From the NCBI GenBank assembly GCA_963749515.1, contig CAVVMR010000012.1:29164-93163 (forward strand): a stretch of 64,000 bases of DNA. Reading direction: 5' to 3'. This document shows, in pieces, positions 26,690-34,471 of the stretch. This stretch comes from Gaiellasilicea sp963749515. Its GTDB lineage: Bacteria; Actinomycetota; Thermoleophilia; Gaiellales; Gaiellaceae. The position numbers and the translations under genes were made by a program. Below the pieces are notes generated by a model. It worked only from the letters and a program-made list of their open reading frames with translations, was not told where the DNA came from and made no database searches. Each line of letters begins with the position of its first letter. Within the stretch, counting starts at the first letter, position 1.

Positions 26690-27657
26690 CAGAACTCGAG
26701 CAGCTTCCGGGCCGCATCGACGACCCGCGCGACGGACGGCATGTAGCCGTCCTCGATCGTCCAGTACGGGTACGGGACGTCGTATCCCGTCACTCGCAAG
26801 ATCGGCGCCTGCAGGTCGAGCAGCGCCTTCTCGGCGAGGATCGCGGCCAGCTCGGCTGCGTAGCCGCACGTCCGCGGCGCTTCCTGCACGAGAACGACAC
26901 GGCCGGTCTTCGCAGCCGAGGCGAGCAGCGCTTCCTCGTCGAGCGGTTTGAGCGATCGCAGGTCGAGCACCTCGACCGACGCGTCGAGCTCCTCGGCCGC
27001 GCGCTCGCAGACCGGCACCATCGCGCCGTAGGCGACGAGCGTCAGGTCGCTTCCCTCGCGGGCGAGCCTCGCCTTCCCGAGCGGCACGACATGCTCGCCG
27101 TCCGGCACCTCGCCGCGCTCGGTCCGGTAGACGAGCTTCGGCTCGAGGATCACCACCGGGTCGGGGTCGCGAATCGCGGCAGCGAGCAGGCCCTTCGCGT
27201 CTGCGGGGGTCGAGGGGATGGCGACCTTGATCCCGGGCGTGTGGACGTAGTACGTCTCGGGCGAGTCGTCGTGCAGCTCTGGCGCACGAACGCCGCCGCC
27301 GTACGGCATCCGGATCGTGATCGGAAAGGTCATCTTGCCGCCGGTGCGCCACCGGTAGCGGCCGACATGCGTGATCAGCTGGTCGAGACAGGGGTACGAG
27401 AACGCGTCGTACTGCATCTCGCAGACCGGCCGGAAGCCTGCCATGCAGAGCCCCACCGCCGAGCCGAGGATCCCGGCCTCCGCGAGCGGAGTGTCGACGC
27501 AGCGGTCGGCGCCGAAGCGGTCGCGAAGGCCGGCGGTGGCGCGGAAGACACCGCCGGATCGGCCGACGTCCTCACCCAGCACCAGCACGTCGGCGTCCCG
27601 CTCCATCTCCACGTGCAGCGCGTCGTTGACCGCCTCGACGAGCAGCAGGTCACTCAC
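26689..27657 (-). CDS. 2-oxoacid dehydrogenase E1 component, beta subunit
   Basis: The 322-residue product is the transketolase-like beta subunit: VLGEDVGRSGGVFRATAGL, CVDTPLAEAGILGSAVGL, MQYDAFSYPCLDQLITH and RMPYGGGVRAPELHDDSPE (the HS-type loop), then EVLDLRSLKPLDEEALL. The pattern is that of branched-chain or pyruvate-type alpha2beta2 enzymes. GTG at 27657 overlaps the alpha subunit stop by eight bases. Confidence 0.92.
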   Translation of the reverse strand: MSDLLLVEAVNDALHVEMERDADVLVLGEDVGRSGGVFRATAGLRDRFGADRCVDTPLAEAGILGSAVGLCMAGFRPVCEMQYDAFSYPCLDQLITHVGRYRWRTGGKMTFPITIRMPYGGGVRAPELHDDSPETYYVHTPGIKVAIPSTPADAKGLLAAAIRDPDPVVILEPKLVYRTERGEVPDGEHVVPLGKARLAREGSDLTLVAYGAMVPVCERAAEELDASVEVLDLRSLKPLDEEALLASAAKTGRVVLVQEAPRTCGYAAELAAILAEKALLDLQAPILRVTGYDVPYPYWTIEDGYMPSVARVVDAARKLLEF

Positions 27658-28717
27658 CGAGAATCCTCCGCAGCTCTGCAAGGTCGTGCGAGAACGACTC
27701 CGGTGGGTCGGCGAGCGCGTGCTCGAAGATCAGCCCGACGTCGGCAGGCGGCTCAGCCTCGGCGGCGGCGATCCCGGCGCGCATCGCATCGGCGGCTTCG
27801 GCCTTGATTCCCTGCTCGAGCTCGTCCCCGAGCACGCCGAGCCGCCGCAGGTAGCGCTCGTAGCGCCCGAGGCACTCGTTCGCGCGCTCCTCCTCGACGC
27901 GCTCGAGATCGATGTACGCCTTCGGATCGTCCGCGGTCGCGTGCGGTGCGGCGCGGTACGTCACCGCCTCGATGAAGCTCGGCCCCTCGCCGGCTCGCCC
28001 GCGTGCTACCGCCTCCCGCGTCGCCTCGTAGACGGCGAGCACGTCGCCGCCGTCGACCCGCGTACCCGGGATCCCGTAGCCAACCGCCTTGTCGACGAGC
28101 GCCTCCGCACGCGTCTGAGCGGACAACGGCGTCGAGATCGCCCACTGGTTGTTGTTGCAGAGGAGGACGAGCGGCGCCCGCATCACCGCCGCGAAGTTGG
28201 CCCCTTCGTGGAACGCACCCTCGGAGGTCGCCCCGTCGCCGAAGAACGTCAACGCGCAGGCGCGCTCACCCCGCAGCCGTTTCCCCCAGGCCAGCCCGGC
28301 GGCGTGGGGCACCTGGGTCGCGATGGGAACGCAGATCGACGCGAGGTTGTAGTCGGCCGGGTTCCACCAGCCGGCCGGGTGCCCGCGCCACCACGAGAGG
28401 ATCGTCGCCGGCGGCATCCCCCGCAGCAGCCCGATCGCCGACTCGCGATAGCTGGGAAAGATCCAGTCGTCTTCCTCGAGCGCGTGCACCGCGCCGGCCT
28501 GGATCGCCTCGTGTCCCCAGTAGATCGCGTAGGTGCCGATTCGGCCCTGGCTGTGGTAGACGACCGACCGCTCGTCGTAGGTGCGCAGCAGCACCATCGA
28601 GCGGTAGAGGTCGAGCAGATCCTGCTCGCCGACCCCTTGGACCTCCCCGTCGGGTACCGACTCGCCGTCGCCGATCACACGGCGGAGATCGCGCTCCGCG
28701 GGGACGGTGCTCGCCAT
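27650..28717 (-). CDS. 2-oxoacid dehydrogenase E1 component, alpha subunit
   Basis: The 355-residue product carries the thiamine diphosphate motif GDGATSEGAFHEGANFAAV through LLCNNNQWAIS, and the family's YWGHEAIQAGAVHAL and FPSYRESAIGLLRG. It decarboxylates the 2-oxoacid with the beta subunit. The phosphorylation-loop equivalent YRAAPHATADDP is present. TAGAGT lies ten bases before the ATG at 28717, so this is the likely first gene of the five-gene unit to E2. Confidence 0.92.
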   Translation of the reverse strand: MASTVPAERDLRRVIGDGESVPDGEVQGVGEQDLLDLYRSMVLLRTYDERSVVYHSQGRIGTYAIYWGHEAIQAGAVHALEEDDWIFPSYRESAIGLLRGMPPATILSWWRGHPAGWWNPADYNLASICVPIATQVPHAAGLAWGKRLRGERACALTFFGDGATSEGAFHEGANFAAVMRAPLVLLCNNNQWAISTPLSAQTRAEALVDKAVGYGIPGTRVDGGDVLAVYEATREAVARGRAGEGPSFIEAVTYRAAPHATADDPKAYIDLERVEEERANECLGRYERYLRRLGVLGDELEQGIKAEAADAMRAGIAAAEAEPPADVGLIFEHALADPPESFSHDLAELRRILGE

Positions 28718-28762
28718 CGCGGCGCGCACTCTATCTCAGGCCGAGCCGCTCACTGACGGGAT

Positions 28763-29623
28763 TTACACGAGAACGGAGACGGCGTCTCGCTCGGCCTCGA
28801 ACACGACCTCGGTGACGTCGCCAAGGTCCTCCCCGTCGAGTTGGAGCGGCATCGGCACGTCGCCGCGGATCTCGATCCGGTCGGCGTCGTGGAGGTGCAC
28901 GAGCGGCAGGCGCGTGCGCCCGGTGAGGAGGTAGCTGAGGGCCCCCGGCAGAGAGCGCGCGCGAAAGGAACGCGGTGCGAGCAGATCGAGGCCGCCGTCG
29001 ATCGCGGCGCCGCGGGGAAGCCGGAGCGGGAGCCGGCCGACGTAGCTGTAGGGATCCGCGTTGGCGACGAGTGCGAACGAGGCGCGTCCTTGTCCCTCGA
29101 TCGTGAGTACCGGCTCGAAGCGGAGCCGGCTCTCGGCCAGAGTCTTCACGGCCGTCCAGGCGAAGACGAGATCGCCGGGCCGGCGGCCGTTCTCGTCGCG
29201 GCCGCGCGCGTCCATCCTCCGCACCAGCTCGGCATCGAGCCCGACCCCGGCTGCGAAGCCGAAGCGGCGTCCGTTCGCGCGGCCGAGCGAGATCCGCCTC
29301 GTGTGCCCCGCCGCGAGCCTTCGTGCCGCCTCGACCGGGTCGCGCGGGAGCCCAAGCGCGCGCGGGAGAACGCTCGTCCCGCCGCCCGGGAGGAAGCCGA
29401 GCGGGATCCGCCCGTCGCTGCCGTTCAGCGCCTCGTTGAAGCCGCCGTCGCCCGAGAAGACGTAGATCCGGTCGGCGTCCGACGCGGATGCCACGAGCTC
29501 GGTGGCGTGGCCGCCACGTTCGGTGCGAAGCACCTCGGAAGCGCCCACGGCATGAGCTATCTGCTCGGTGAGCGTCTCCGTCACCCGGCTCGCCTTCGGG
29601 TTGACGATCAGAACGCTGCGCAC
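28763..29623 (-). CDS. Diacylglycerol/lipid kinase catalytic-domain protein
   Basis: The 286-residue product has the DAGK catalytic domain: VNPKASRVTE at the N-terminus, FSGDGGFNEALNG as the nucleotide motif and LPGGGTSVLPRALGLP, then the C-terminal beta domain with DGEDLG. It would phosphorylate a lipid such as diacylglycerol or a related bacterial lipid; substrate is unknown. Slightly shorter than YegS. The GTG start follows TACGCT by seven bases. Confidence 0.88.
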   Translation of the reverse strand: MRSVLIVNPKASRVTETLTEQIAHAVGASEVLRTERGGHATELVASASDADRIYVFSGDGGFNEALNGSDGRIPLGFLPGGGTSVLPRALGLPRDPVEAARRLAAGHTRRISLGRANGRRFGFAAGVGLDAELVRRMDARGRDENGRRPGDLVFAWTAVKTLAESRLRFEPVLTIEGQGRASFALVANADPYSYVGRLPLRLPRGAAIDGGLDLLAPRSFRARSLPGALSYLLTGRTRLPLVHLHDADRIEIRGDVPMPLQLDGEDLGDVTEVVFEAERDAVSVLV

Positions 29624-29630
29624 GAGGGCG

Positions 29631-29636
29631 AGCGTA
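29631..29636 (-). promoter_or_regulatory. Leaderless-type -10 TACGCT for the lipid kinase
   Basis: TACGCT on the minus strand ends seven bases before the GTG at 29623. Confidence 0.5.
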
Positions 29637-29641
29637 TGCGT

Positions 29642-29848
29642 TTACGTCTGCTGTTCGCGCCGGCGCGCTGCGTCCCAGAGCTCGAACCGGCCGCGCGGGG
29701 AGTCCAGGTATCTCGCCAGCTGGCCTTCGAGCTCCGCGACCTCGTCCCGAAGCTGGAAGAGCTGGTAGGTCGTCCAGCGCTCCTCGTCACACGCGTGAGG
29801 CTCGCGCGCTTCCACCGCGACCGATTCGCCGCATTCTGGGCAAGGCAT
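29642..29848 (-). CDS. Small zinc-ribbon and coiled-coil protein
   Basis: The 68-residue product starts MPCPECGESV with a CPEC pair and a third cysteine in PHACDEERW, followed by a helical LFQLRDEVAELEGQLARYL stretch and the end RGRFELWDAARRREQQ. It looks like a small metal-binding adaptor. I recall similar short proteins in related actinobacteria but cannot name a family. The start could be ten residues further up (ATG at 29878). Confidence 0.6.
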   Translation of the reverse strand: MPCPECGESVAVEAREPHACDEERWTTYQLFQLRDEVAELEGQLARYLDSPRGRFELWDAARRREQQT

Positions 29849-29870
29849 GTGCCGGGGCTGGGGAAGCGAG

Positions 29871-29891
29871 GGGAACATGGGAGACGTTCCC
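29871..29891. other. Inverted repeat with plus-strand T-run
   Basis: GGGAAC and GTTCCC pair across a nine-base loop, followed on the plus strand by TTTT. It resembles an intrinsic terminator but no plus-strand gene ends here; it may end minus-strand transcription from the SnoaL-like gene. The 109-base interval holds nothing else I can identify. Confidence 0.3.
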
Positions 29892-29957
29892 TTTTCATCG
29901 GCAGATGGGCCTGGGCGCTGGAGGGGCCGGCAGGGCGACCCCTCCGCGAATCTCGCC

Positions 29958-30389
29958 TCAGGCGGTGGCCAGGACCGGGACGACGCCGAGCTGCTGCAGC
30001 AATCCGAGCGTGTCCCAGTTCGTCCAGGTCTCGGCGATCCGGCCGTCCACGATCCGGTCGATCGTGATCCCGCTGACCGTCGCCTGCTTGCCCGTCGCGG
30101 GGATTCCCATCAGCTCGCCCTGATGCGTCCCCTTGGCGCTCCAGCGCGTGGCGACTCCCTGGTCGTCCGCGATCTGCCCCTCGAGCGTGATGCGTAGGTC
30201 GGGGAACGCAGTGCGATAGGCGCTGATGCTGCCTTTGGCGGCATCCGGGCCGACCATCGCCTTGGGGAGGGCGGCGTCGTGATTGACGAAGTCGGAGGAC
30301 ACCAACTCGTCGATCACGTCGATGTTGCCGGCGTTGAAGGCCTCCTCCAGAAGACGGCGAGACAACGCCTTGTTGCTCTCAGCAGACAT
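29958..30389 (-). CDS. SnoaL-like polyketide-cyclase-fold protein
   Basis: The 143-residue product matches the SnoaL/ester cyclase group: ALSRRLLEEAFNAGNIDVID, FVNHDAALP, AYRTAFPDLRITLEGQIADD, TRWSAKGTHQGELMGIPATG and GRIAETWTNWDTLGLLQQLG. These small alpha+beta barrels catalyse varied reactions or only bind ligands, so the role is open. A GAAGGGAG ribosome site precedes the ATG. It lies next to the TetR gene on the same strand. Confidence 0.85.
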   Translation of the reverse strand: MSAESNKALSRRLLEEAFNAGNIDVIDELVSSDFVNHDAALPKAMVGPDAAKGSISAYRTAFPDLRITLEGQIADDQGVATRWSAKGTHQGELMGIPATGKQATVSGITIDRIVDGRIAETWTNWDTLGLLQQLGVVPVLATA

Positions 30390-30451
30390 TCGGGCTCCCT
30401 TCCGTCGATGTCCGCCTGTTCGGTCGAACCTCTACCCGGAAGAGCCTCGAA

Positions 30452-31042
30452 TCAACCTCTGTCAACACTCGCGTAGCCTCGGATGCCGTCCACGAGGATC
30501 TGCGCGAACGAGTCCGCCAGGCCATCCGTGTCGCGGCCGGGCGTCAACCAGGTGTACGCCCAGTTGGCCGCGGAGAGGACGAGCAGCGCCGCGGCATTCT
30601 CGTCGAGGTCGGTGCGCAGCTCACCGTGCTCGCGGCCGTCGCGGAAGAGTCCGCGTAGCCGCTCCTCGTAGCGGCGCCGCTCGGCAACGATCTGCTCGCG
30701 CCGTTCGCCTTCGAGGTAGCGCCATTCGCGGATGAAGACCGTCGCCAGGTCGAGCTGCTCGGCGACGACCCGCAGGTGCGCCCGCAGCGCGAGGCGGATT
30801 CGCTCGCTCGCGCCGACGTCGTCCGGGATCGCGTCCAGCCCGGCATGAAAGGTGGCCGCTCCCTCGCGCATGGTCTCGTAGAGCAGCTCCTGCTTCGACT
30901 CGGTGAGCGAGTAGAGCGAGCCCTTCTGCACGCCCATCGCCTGGGCGAGGTCGCCCATCGACGTGCCGTGATAGCCCTTCTGCGCGAAGAGGCGGGCGGC
31001 CTGTCGTGTGAGCTCATTGCGGCGAGTGGAGATACACTGCAT
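30452..31042 (-). CDS. TetR-family regulator, probable PaaR-type repressor of paaABCD
   Basis: The 196-residue product has a TetR helix-turn-helix: AARLFAQKGYHGTSMGDLAQ, AMGVQKGSLYSLTESKQELL, and a C-terminal ligand domain of the KstR2/PaaR-like sort (FIREWRYLEGERREQIVAER). It is divergent from paaA with only 31 bases between starts. Within these bases is a sequence (31044-31057) that fits the operator consensus I recall for Thermus PaaR, so it probably represses paa genes and responds to phenylacetyl-CoA. This assignment is inference from context and operator. Confidence 0.82.
   Translation of the reverse strand: MQCISTRRNELTRQAARLFAQKGYHGTSMGDLAQAMGVQKGSLYSLTESKQELLYETMREGAATFHAGLDAIPDDVGASERIRLALRAHLRVVAEQLDLATVFIREWRYLEGERREQIVAERRRYEERLRGLFRDGREHGELRTDLDENAAALLVLSAANWAYTWLTPGRDTDGLADSFAQILVDGIRGYASVDRG
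31033..31038 (+). promoter_or_regulatory. Candidate -10 TACACT of the paaABCD promoter
   Basis: TACACT lies just upstream of the operator-like palindrome, so the transcription start would fall at or in the operator. Unlike most units here, paaA keeps a leader with a GGGAGG ribosome site. Confidence 0.4.
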
Positions 31043-31043
31043 G

Positions 31044-31057
31044 CTAACGACCGTTCG
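31044..31057. promoter_or_regulatory. PaaR-like operator
   Basis: CTAACGACCGTTCG fits CNAACGNNCGTTNG, the pseudopalindrome I recall for the Thermus thermophilus PaaR repressor, at every fixed position. It lies between the divergent TetR and paaA starts. Confidence 0.65.
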
Positions 31058-31073
31058 GCAGGGAGGCGAGAGC

Positions 31074-31973
31074 GTGAAACCGCGTGAGCAGGAGTTTCTC
31101 GAGTACGTCCAGGGCGGCGGCCTCGTCGAGACCGAAGATTGGATGCCCGACGAGTACCGGGCCAGGCTGATCAAGTTCATCGAGATGCACGGCAATTCGG
31201 AGCTGATGGGGGTGCTCCCGGAGCGGGACTGGATCCTGCGCGCGCCGACGCTGCAGCGCAAGCTCGCCCTGACGGCGAAGATCCAGGACGAGGTCGGCCA
31301 CTGCCAGCTGATCTACCGCGTCGTCGAGGATCTCGGCAAGCCGCGTACGCAGTGCCTCGACGACCTGATCTCCGGCAAGTCGAAGTTCCACAACGTCTTC
31401 CACTATCCGACGAAGAGCTGGGGCGACGTCGGCGTGATCGCGTGGCTCGTCGACGCGGCGGCGATCATCAGCCAGAAGGCACTGCTGAAGTGCTCGTACG
31501 CGCCTTACGCGCGGGTGATGAAGAAGGTCTGCTGGGAGGAGTCGTTCCACATCCTCCACGGCCGCGACACGGTGCTCGCGATGGTGACCGGCACGCCGGA
31601 GCAGCGAGAGCTCGTGCAGGAGGCGATCAACCGCTGGTGGGAGCCGCTGATGCACTTCCACGGCACGCCGATCCCGGCCGAGGAGGACCCGATGGTCATC
31701 TGGCGGATCAAGAGCCAGGGGAACGAGGACGCGCGCCAGCAGTTCCTCGAGGGCTACGTCCCGCAGATCCTCGAGCTCGGTCTCGAGATCCCCGACCCGA
31801 AGCTGCGGAAGAACGGCCAGGACGTCTGGGAGTACACCGAGCCCGACTGGGAGAAGCTGCTCGCGGTCGTCACCGGCCACGGGCCTGCGTCGCAGGAGCG
31901 GCTTGCGTTCCGGGCAACCTCGCGCGCCGAGGTGGACTGGGTCTCGAAGGCGATCCTGGCGGAGGCCGCCTAG
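31074..31973 (+). CDS. paaA: Phenylacetyl-CoA epoxidase catalytic subunit
   Basis: PaaA is the di-iron subunit that forms the ring 1,2-epoxide of phenylacetyl-CoA. The 299-residue product has diiron ligands in KIQDEVGHCQLIYR and CWEESFHILHGRD, the SAPYARVMKK-like region, and the conserved IPDPKLRKNGQDVWEYTEPDW near the C-terminus. The GTG start has GGGAGG seven bases upstream. It abuts paaB exactly, with the paaB GTG following its stop. Confidence 0.95.
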   Translation: MKPREQEFLEYVQGGGLVETEDWMPDEYRARLIKFIEMHGNSELMGVLPERDWILRAPTLQRKLALTAKIQDEVGHCQLIYRVVEDLGKPRTQCLDDLISGKSKFHNVFHYPTKSWGDVGVIAWLVDAAAIISQKALLKCSYAPYARVMKKVCWEESFHILHGRDTVLAMVTGTPEQRELVQEAINRWWEPLMHFHGTPIPAEEDPMVIWRIKSQGNEDARQQFLEGYVPQILELGLEIPDPKLRKNGQDVWEYTEPDWEKLLAVVTGHGPASQERLAFRATSRAEVDWVSKAILAEAA

Positions 31974-32252
31974 GTGATCTACGAGGTCTTCCGGCAGGAG
32001 CGAAAGGGGCAGCCGTTCGTGCACGGCGGCTCGTTCCACGCACCGAACCAGGAGTTCGCCGACGCGTACGCGCGGGAGTTCTATGCGCGGCGCGGCGAGT
32101 CGGTCGGGCTCTGGGTCGTGCCGCGGGACCAGATCGTCGAGATCGGCGAGTTCCCGGACGAGTTCGACCTCAAGTACCGCCGCGTCGACGGCTACTCGAT
32201 CAAGGCTCGCCTGAAGGAGGCTCGTGAACAAGCGGGTACAGCTGCTCCTTGA
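31974..32252 (+). CDS. paaB: Phenylacetyl-CoA epoxidase subunit PaaB
   Basis: The 92-residue product has the PaaB pattern: YEVFRQERKGQPFVHGGSFH, APNQEFADAYAREFYARRGE and LWVVPRD. It is a small structural subunit bridging PaaA and PaaC in the epoxidase. GTG start directly after the paaA stop. Its last 29 bases overlap paaC. Confidence 0.94.
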   Translation: MIYEVFRQERKGQPFVHGGSFHAPNQEFADAYAREFYARRGESVGLWVVPRDQIVEIGEFPDEFDLKYRRVDGYSIKARLKEAREQAGTAAP

Positions 32253-32868
32253 GCTCGCCGACGACGAGCTGATCCTCGGCTGGCGGAACTCGGAGTGGAC
32301 GGGCATCGCGCCGTTCCTCGAGGAGGACGTCGCCTTCTCCTCGATCGCGCAGAACGAGATCGGCCACGCGCGGGCGCTCTACGACCTCGCCGCGCGCGAC
32401 CTCGGCACCGACGCCGACGCGCTCGCGTTCGACCGGGCGCCCGAGGAGTACCGCTGCGCGCCGCTCGTGCAGCTGCGCCTGGTGCCCGACTGGGCGCGCA
32501 CGATCGCGCGGCACGTGCTCTACGAGACGGCGGACGCGATCCGGATCGAGCGGCTGAAGGAGCACGAGGACAAAGAGCTCGCAGGAATCGCGGCCAAGAT
32601 CGAGCGCGAGGAGCTCTACCACCGGCTGCACGCCGAGATGTGGCTCGACCGGCTCCGCGACGAGGACCGGTTTCGCGACGCCTCGGACGAGCTGTGGCCG
32701 TACGCGCTGGGCATGCTCGACCCCGAGCTGCGGCCTATGCTCGCGGAGCGCGTGGGCCGACCGGAGGTCGAGGCGGTCGAGCGTTCGGCTCCGGGTGGCG
32801 AGTTCGCCGAGCTCTGGAACGAGATGACGATGGTGCGGCGCTCGGCTCCCGTCGGTGCGCAATGGTGA
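32224..32868 (+). CDS. paaC: Phenylacetyl-CoA epoxidase subunit PaaC
   Basis: The 214-residue product is the structural, ferritin-like partner of PaaA: LADDELILGWRNSEWTGIAP, SIAQNEIGHARALYDLAARD, and REELYHRLHAEMWLDRL. It is somewhat shorter than the usual 240 to 250 residues. The GTG start lies inside paaB with AAGGAGG four bases upstream. Confidence 0.93.
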   Translation: MNKRVQLLLELADDELILGWRNSEWTGIAPFLEEDVAFSSIAQNEIGHARALYDLAARDLGTDADALAFDRAPEEYRCAPLVQLRLVPDWARTIARHVLYETADAIRIERLKEHEDKELAGIAAKIEREELYHRLHAEMWLDRLRDEDRFRDASDELWPYALGMLDPELRPMLAERVGRPEVEAVERSAPGGEFAELWNEMTMVRRSAPVGAQW

Positions 32869-33347
32869 CCGCCGACCGCGTCTGGGAGGCGCTCGGCCGG
32901 ATCCCGGATCCGGAGATCCCGGTCATCTCGCTCGTCGACCTCGGCGTCGTGAAGACGGTCGCTGTCGACGGCGATCGCGTCCGCATCGGCTTCACGCCGA
33001 CGTTCATGGGCTGTCCCGCACTCGATGCGATGCGCCGCCAGATGGAGGAAGCGGTGACTGCGATGGGAGGCGAGCCGCAGGTCGACGTCCTGCTCGACGA
33101 CTCGTGGTCGACCGACAAGATCACTCCCGCCGGCCGGGAGAAGCTGCGCGAGGCGGGCTTCGCACCACCGGCGCCGCGAGCCCAGGAAGCACCCACGCTC
33201 CTCCAGCTGCAGAAGGCCGTGCACCGCTGTCCGTACTGCAACTCGACCGAGACGCGGCTCGACAACCTCTTCGGCCCCACCCCGTGCCGCTCGGTGCGCT
33301 ACTGCACGAGCTGCAAGCAGCCGTTCGAGCAGTTCAAGACGATCTGA
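32862..33347 (+). CDS. paaD: Phenylacetate degradation protein PaaD (DUF59 plus zinc ribbon)
   Basis: The 161-residue product has the MIP18/DUF59 domain (RIPDPEIPVISLVDLGVVK, FTPTFMGCPALDAM with the key cysteine) and a C-terminal zinc ribbon CPYCNSTETR with CTSCKQPF. PaaD is thought to help mature the iron-sulfur or di-iron centre of the epoxidase. ATG overlaps the paaC stop by seven bases. No paaE reductase gene follows; the next gene is on the other strand. Confidence 0.92.
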   Translation: MVTADRVWEALGRIPDPEIPVISLVDLGVVKTVAVDGDRVRIGFTPTFMGCPALDAMRRQMEEAVTAMGGEPQVDVLLDDSWSTDKITPAGREKLREAGFAPPAPRAQEAPTLLQLQKAVHRCPYCNSTETRLDNLFGPTPCRSVRYCTSCKQPFEQFKTI

Positions 33348-33355
33348 CGCGCCGC

Positions 33356-33775
33356 CTAGATCTCTAGCGGCTCGACCACGACGACCGGGATCTCGCGCTC
33401 GGTGCGGGTCGCGTACGTGTCGTAGTGAGGCCAGATCTCGGCCATCCGGCGCCAGAGCCGCTCCCGCTCGTCGCCCTCGGCGGTGCGCGCCCGCCCGCGG
33501 ATGACGTCGCCCTTCACCTGCAGCTCGACCTCCGGCTCCTTGCTGAGGTTGCGGTACCAGCCCGGATGCTTGGGAGCGCCGCCCTGCGAGGCGACGATGA
33601 CGAAGTCGTCTCCGTCACGGCCGAAGATGAGGGGCGTCGTCCTCGGCTCGCCCGTCCGGCGGCCCGTCGTCGTGAGCAGCAGCGTCGGCGCGCCGTTCCA
33701 CAGATAGCCGACCTCGCCGTCCGTCTCGCGGTAGCGGCGGACGTGTTCCTGGCCGAAGAGCGACCGGTCGATCAC
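33356..33775 (-). CDS. F420-dependent nitroreductase-family (DDN-like) protein
   Basis: The 139-residue product has the DDN/DUF385 fingerprint: LWNGAPTLLLTTTGRRTGEP, TTPLIFGRDGDDFVIVASQG, GAPKHPGWYRNLSKEPEVEL. Such proteins bind the deazaflavin F420 and reduce or bind varied substrates, mainly in Actinobacteria and Chloroflexi. The GTG at 33775 follows TACGCT by six bases. It converges with paaD across eight bases. Confidence 0.87.
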   Translation of the reverse strand: MIDRSLFGQEHVRRYRETDGEVGYLWNGAPTLLLTTTGRRTGEPRTTPLIFGRDGDDFVIVASQGGAPKHPGWYRNLSKEPEVELQVKGDVIRGRARTAEGDERERLWRRMAEIWPHYDTYATRTEREIPVVVVEPLEI

Positions 33776-33781
33776 GAGCGG

Positions 33782-33787
33782 AGCGTA
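33782..33787 (-). promoter_or_regulatory. Leaderless-type -10 TACGCT for the DDN-like gene
   Basis: TACGCT on the minus strand ends six bases before the GTG at 33775. Confidence 0.5.
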
Positions 33788-33797
33788 GCGCCTCCGC

Positions 33798-34376
33798 TCA
33801 GGGCTTCCAGCCGACGGTCCAGGAGCCCGTCGCGTTGACCGTGTAGGTATGAGGGCCGGCAGCGATTCGCCGCGTGCCCCGGTTGGCCTGGGACTTGATC
33901 GGCTTCGCGAACGGGTCGCCGGAGAGCCGGAACAACGCGCCGCCGTTCGTCCAGACGAGGGTGGTGCTGCGACGGAGGGTGAACGGCGGCAGGTCGCGCC
34001 CGCCATGGCCGCGGAAGCCGATGCGCCCCTCACCGAGAGGCTTCGGCCGCTCGATTCCGGGAACGATCCGGATCGTCCAGCTGGCGAAGGCCTTCACTCC
34101 GAGCCGGTGTGGTCCCGCCGGGAGGTACGTCGCGCCGCTGCGCGCTATGGAGTTGACCGAGCCACCGGTGAGGCTGCTGCTCGGGACGACGATGAAGGCC
34201 GGGCTCGTGGTCGTCCAGCGCAGCGTCGAGGGCACCTCGAGCGTGAACGGCGGCAGCGTCTTGTCGGCGCTACCCGAGTACGTGCGCTCCGTCGCCGTGC
34301 CTGCGCCTGCGGACCCGAGTCCCAGAGGGATGCAGAGCGAGATGCAGACGGCGATCAGAATCGTGAAACGGAGCAA
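33798..34376 (-). CDS. Secreted protein with two tandem repeats, unknown function
   Basis: The product has a signal peptide (FTILIAVCISLCIPLGLGSA) and two copies of a roughly 70-residue unit: one with LPPFTLEVPSTLRWTTTSPA, the second with LPPFTLRRSTTLVWTNGGAL. Each ends in an AGPH motif, followed by ASWTIRIVPG in the first and TGSWTVGWKP in the second, suggesting two similar beta-sandwich domains. TTG at 34376 puts the signal peptide at the N-terminus (192 residues) and has a G-run six bases upstream; a TTG at 34439 would add 21 residues. Family not recognised. Confidence 0.72.
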   Translation of the reverse strand: MLRFTILIAVCISLCIPLGLGSAGAGTATERTYSGSADKTLPPFTLEVPSTLRWTTTSPAFIVVPSSSLTGGSVNSIARSGATYLPAGPHRLGVKAFASWTIRIVPGIERPKPLGEGRIGFRGHGGRDLPPFTLRRSTTLVWTNGGALFRLSGDPFAKPIKSQANRGTRRIAAGPHTYTVNATGSWTVGWKP

Positions 34377-34471
34377 CTGGAACCCCCGATGCTGGCGGCA
34401 GGGAGTCGTACTGACGAAGGCTGGTGTCAAAACGCTCAAACGTCAATCACCCGGACGGGCACAATGCGCTC

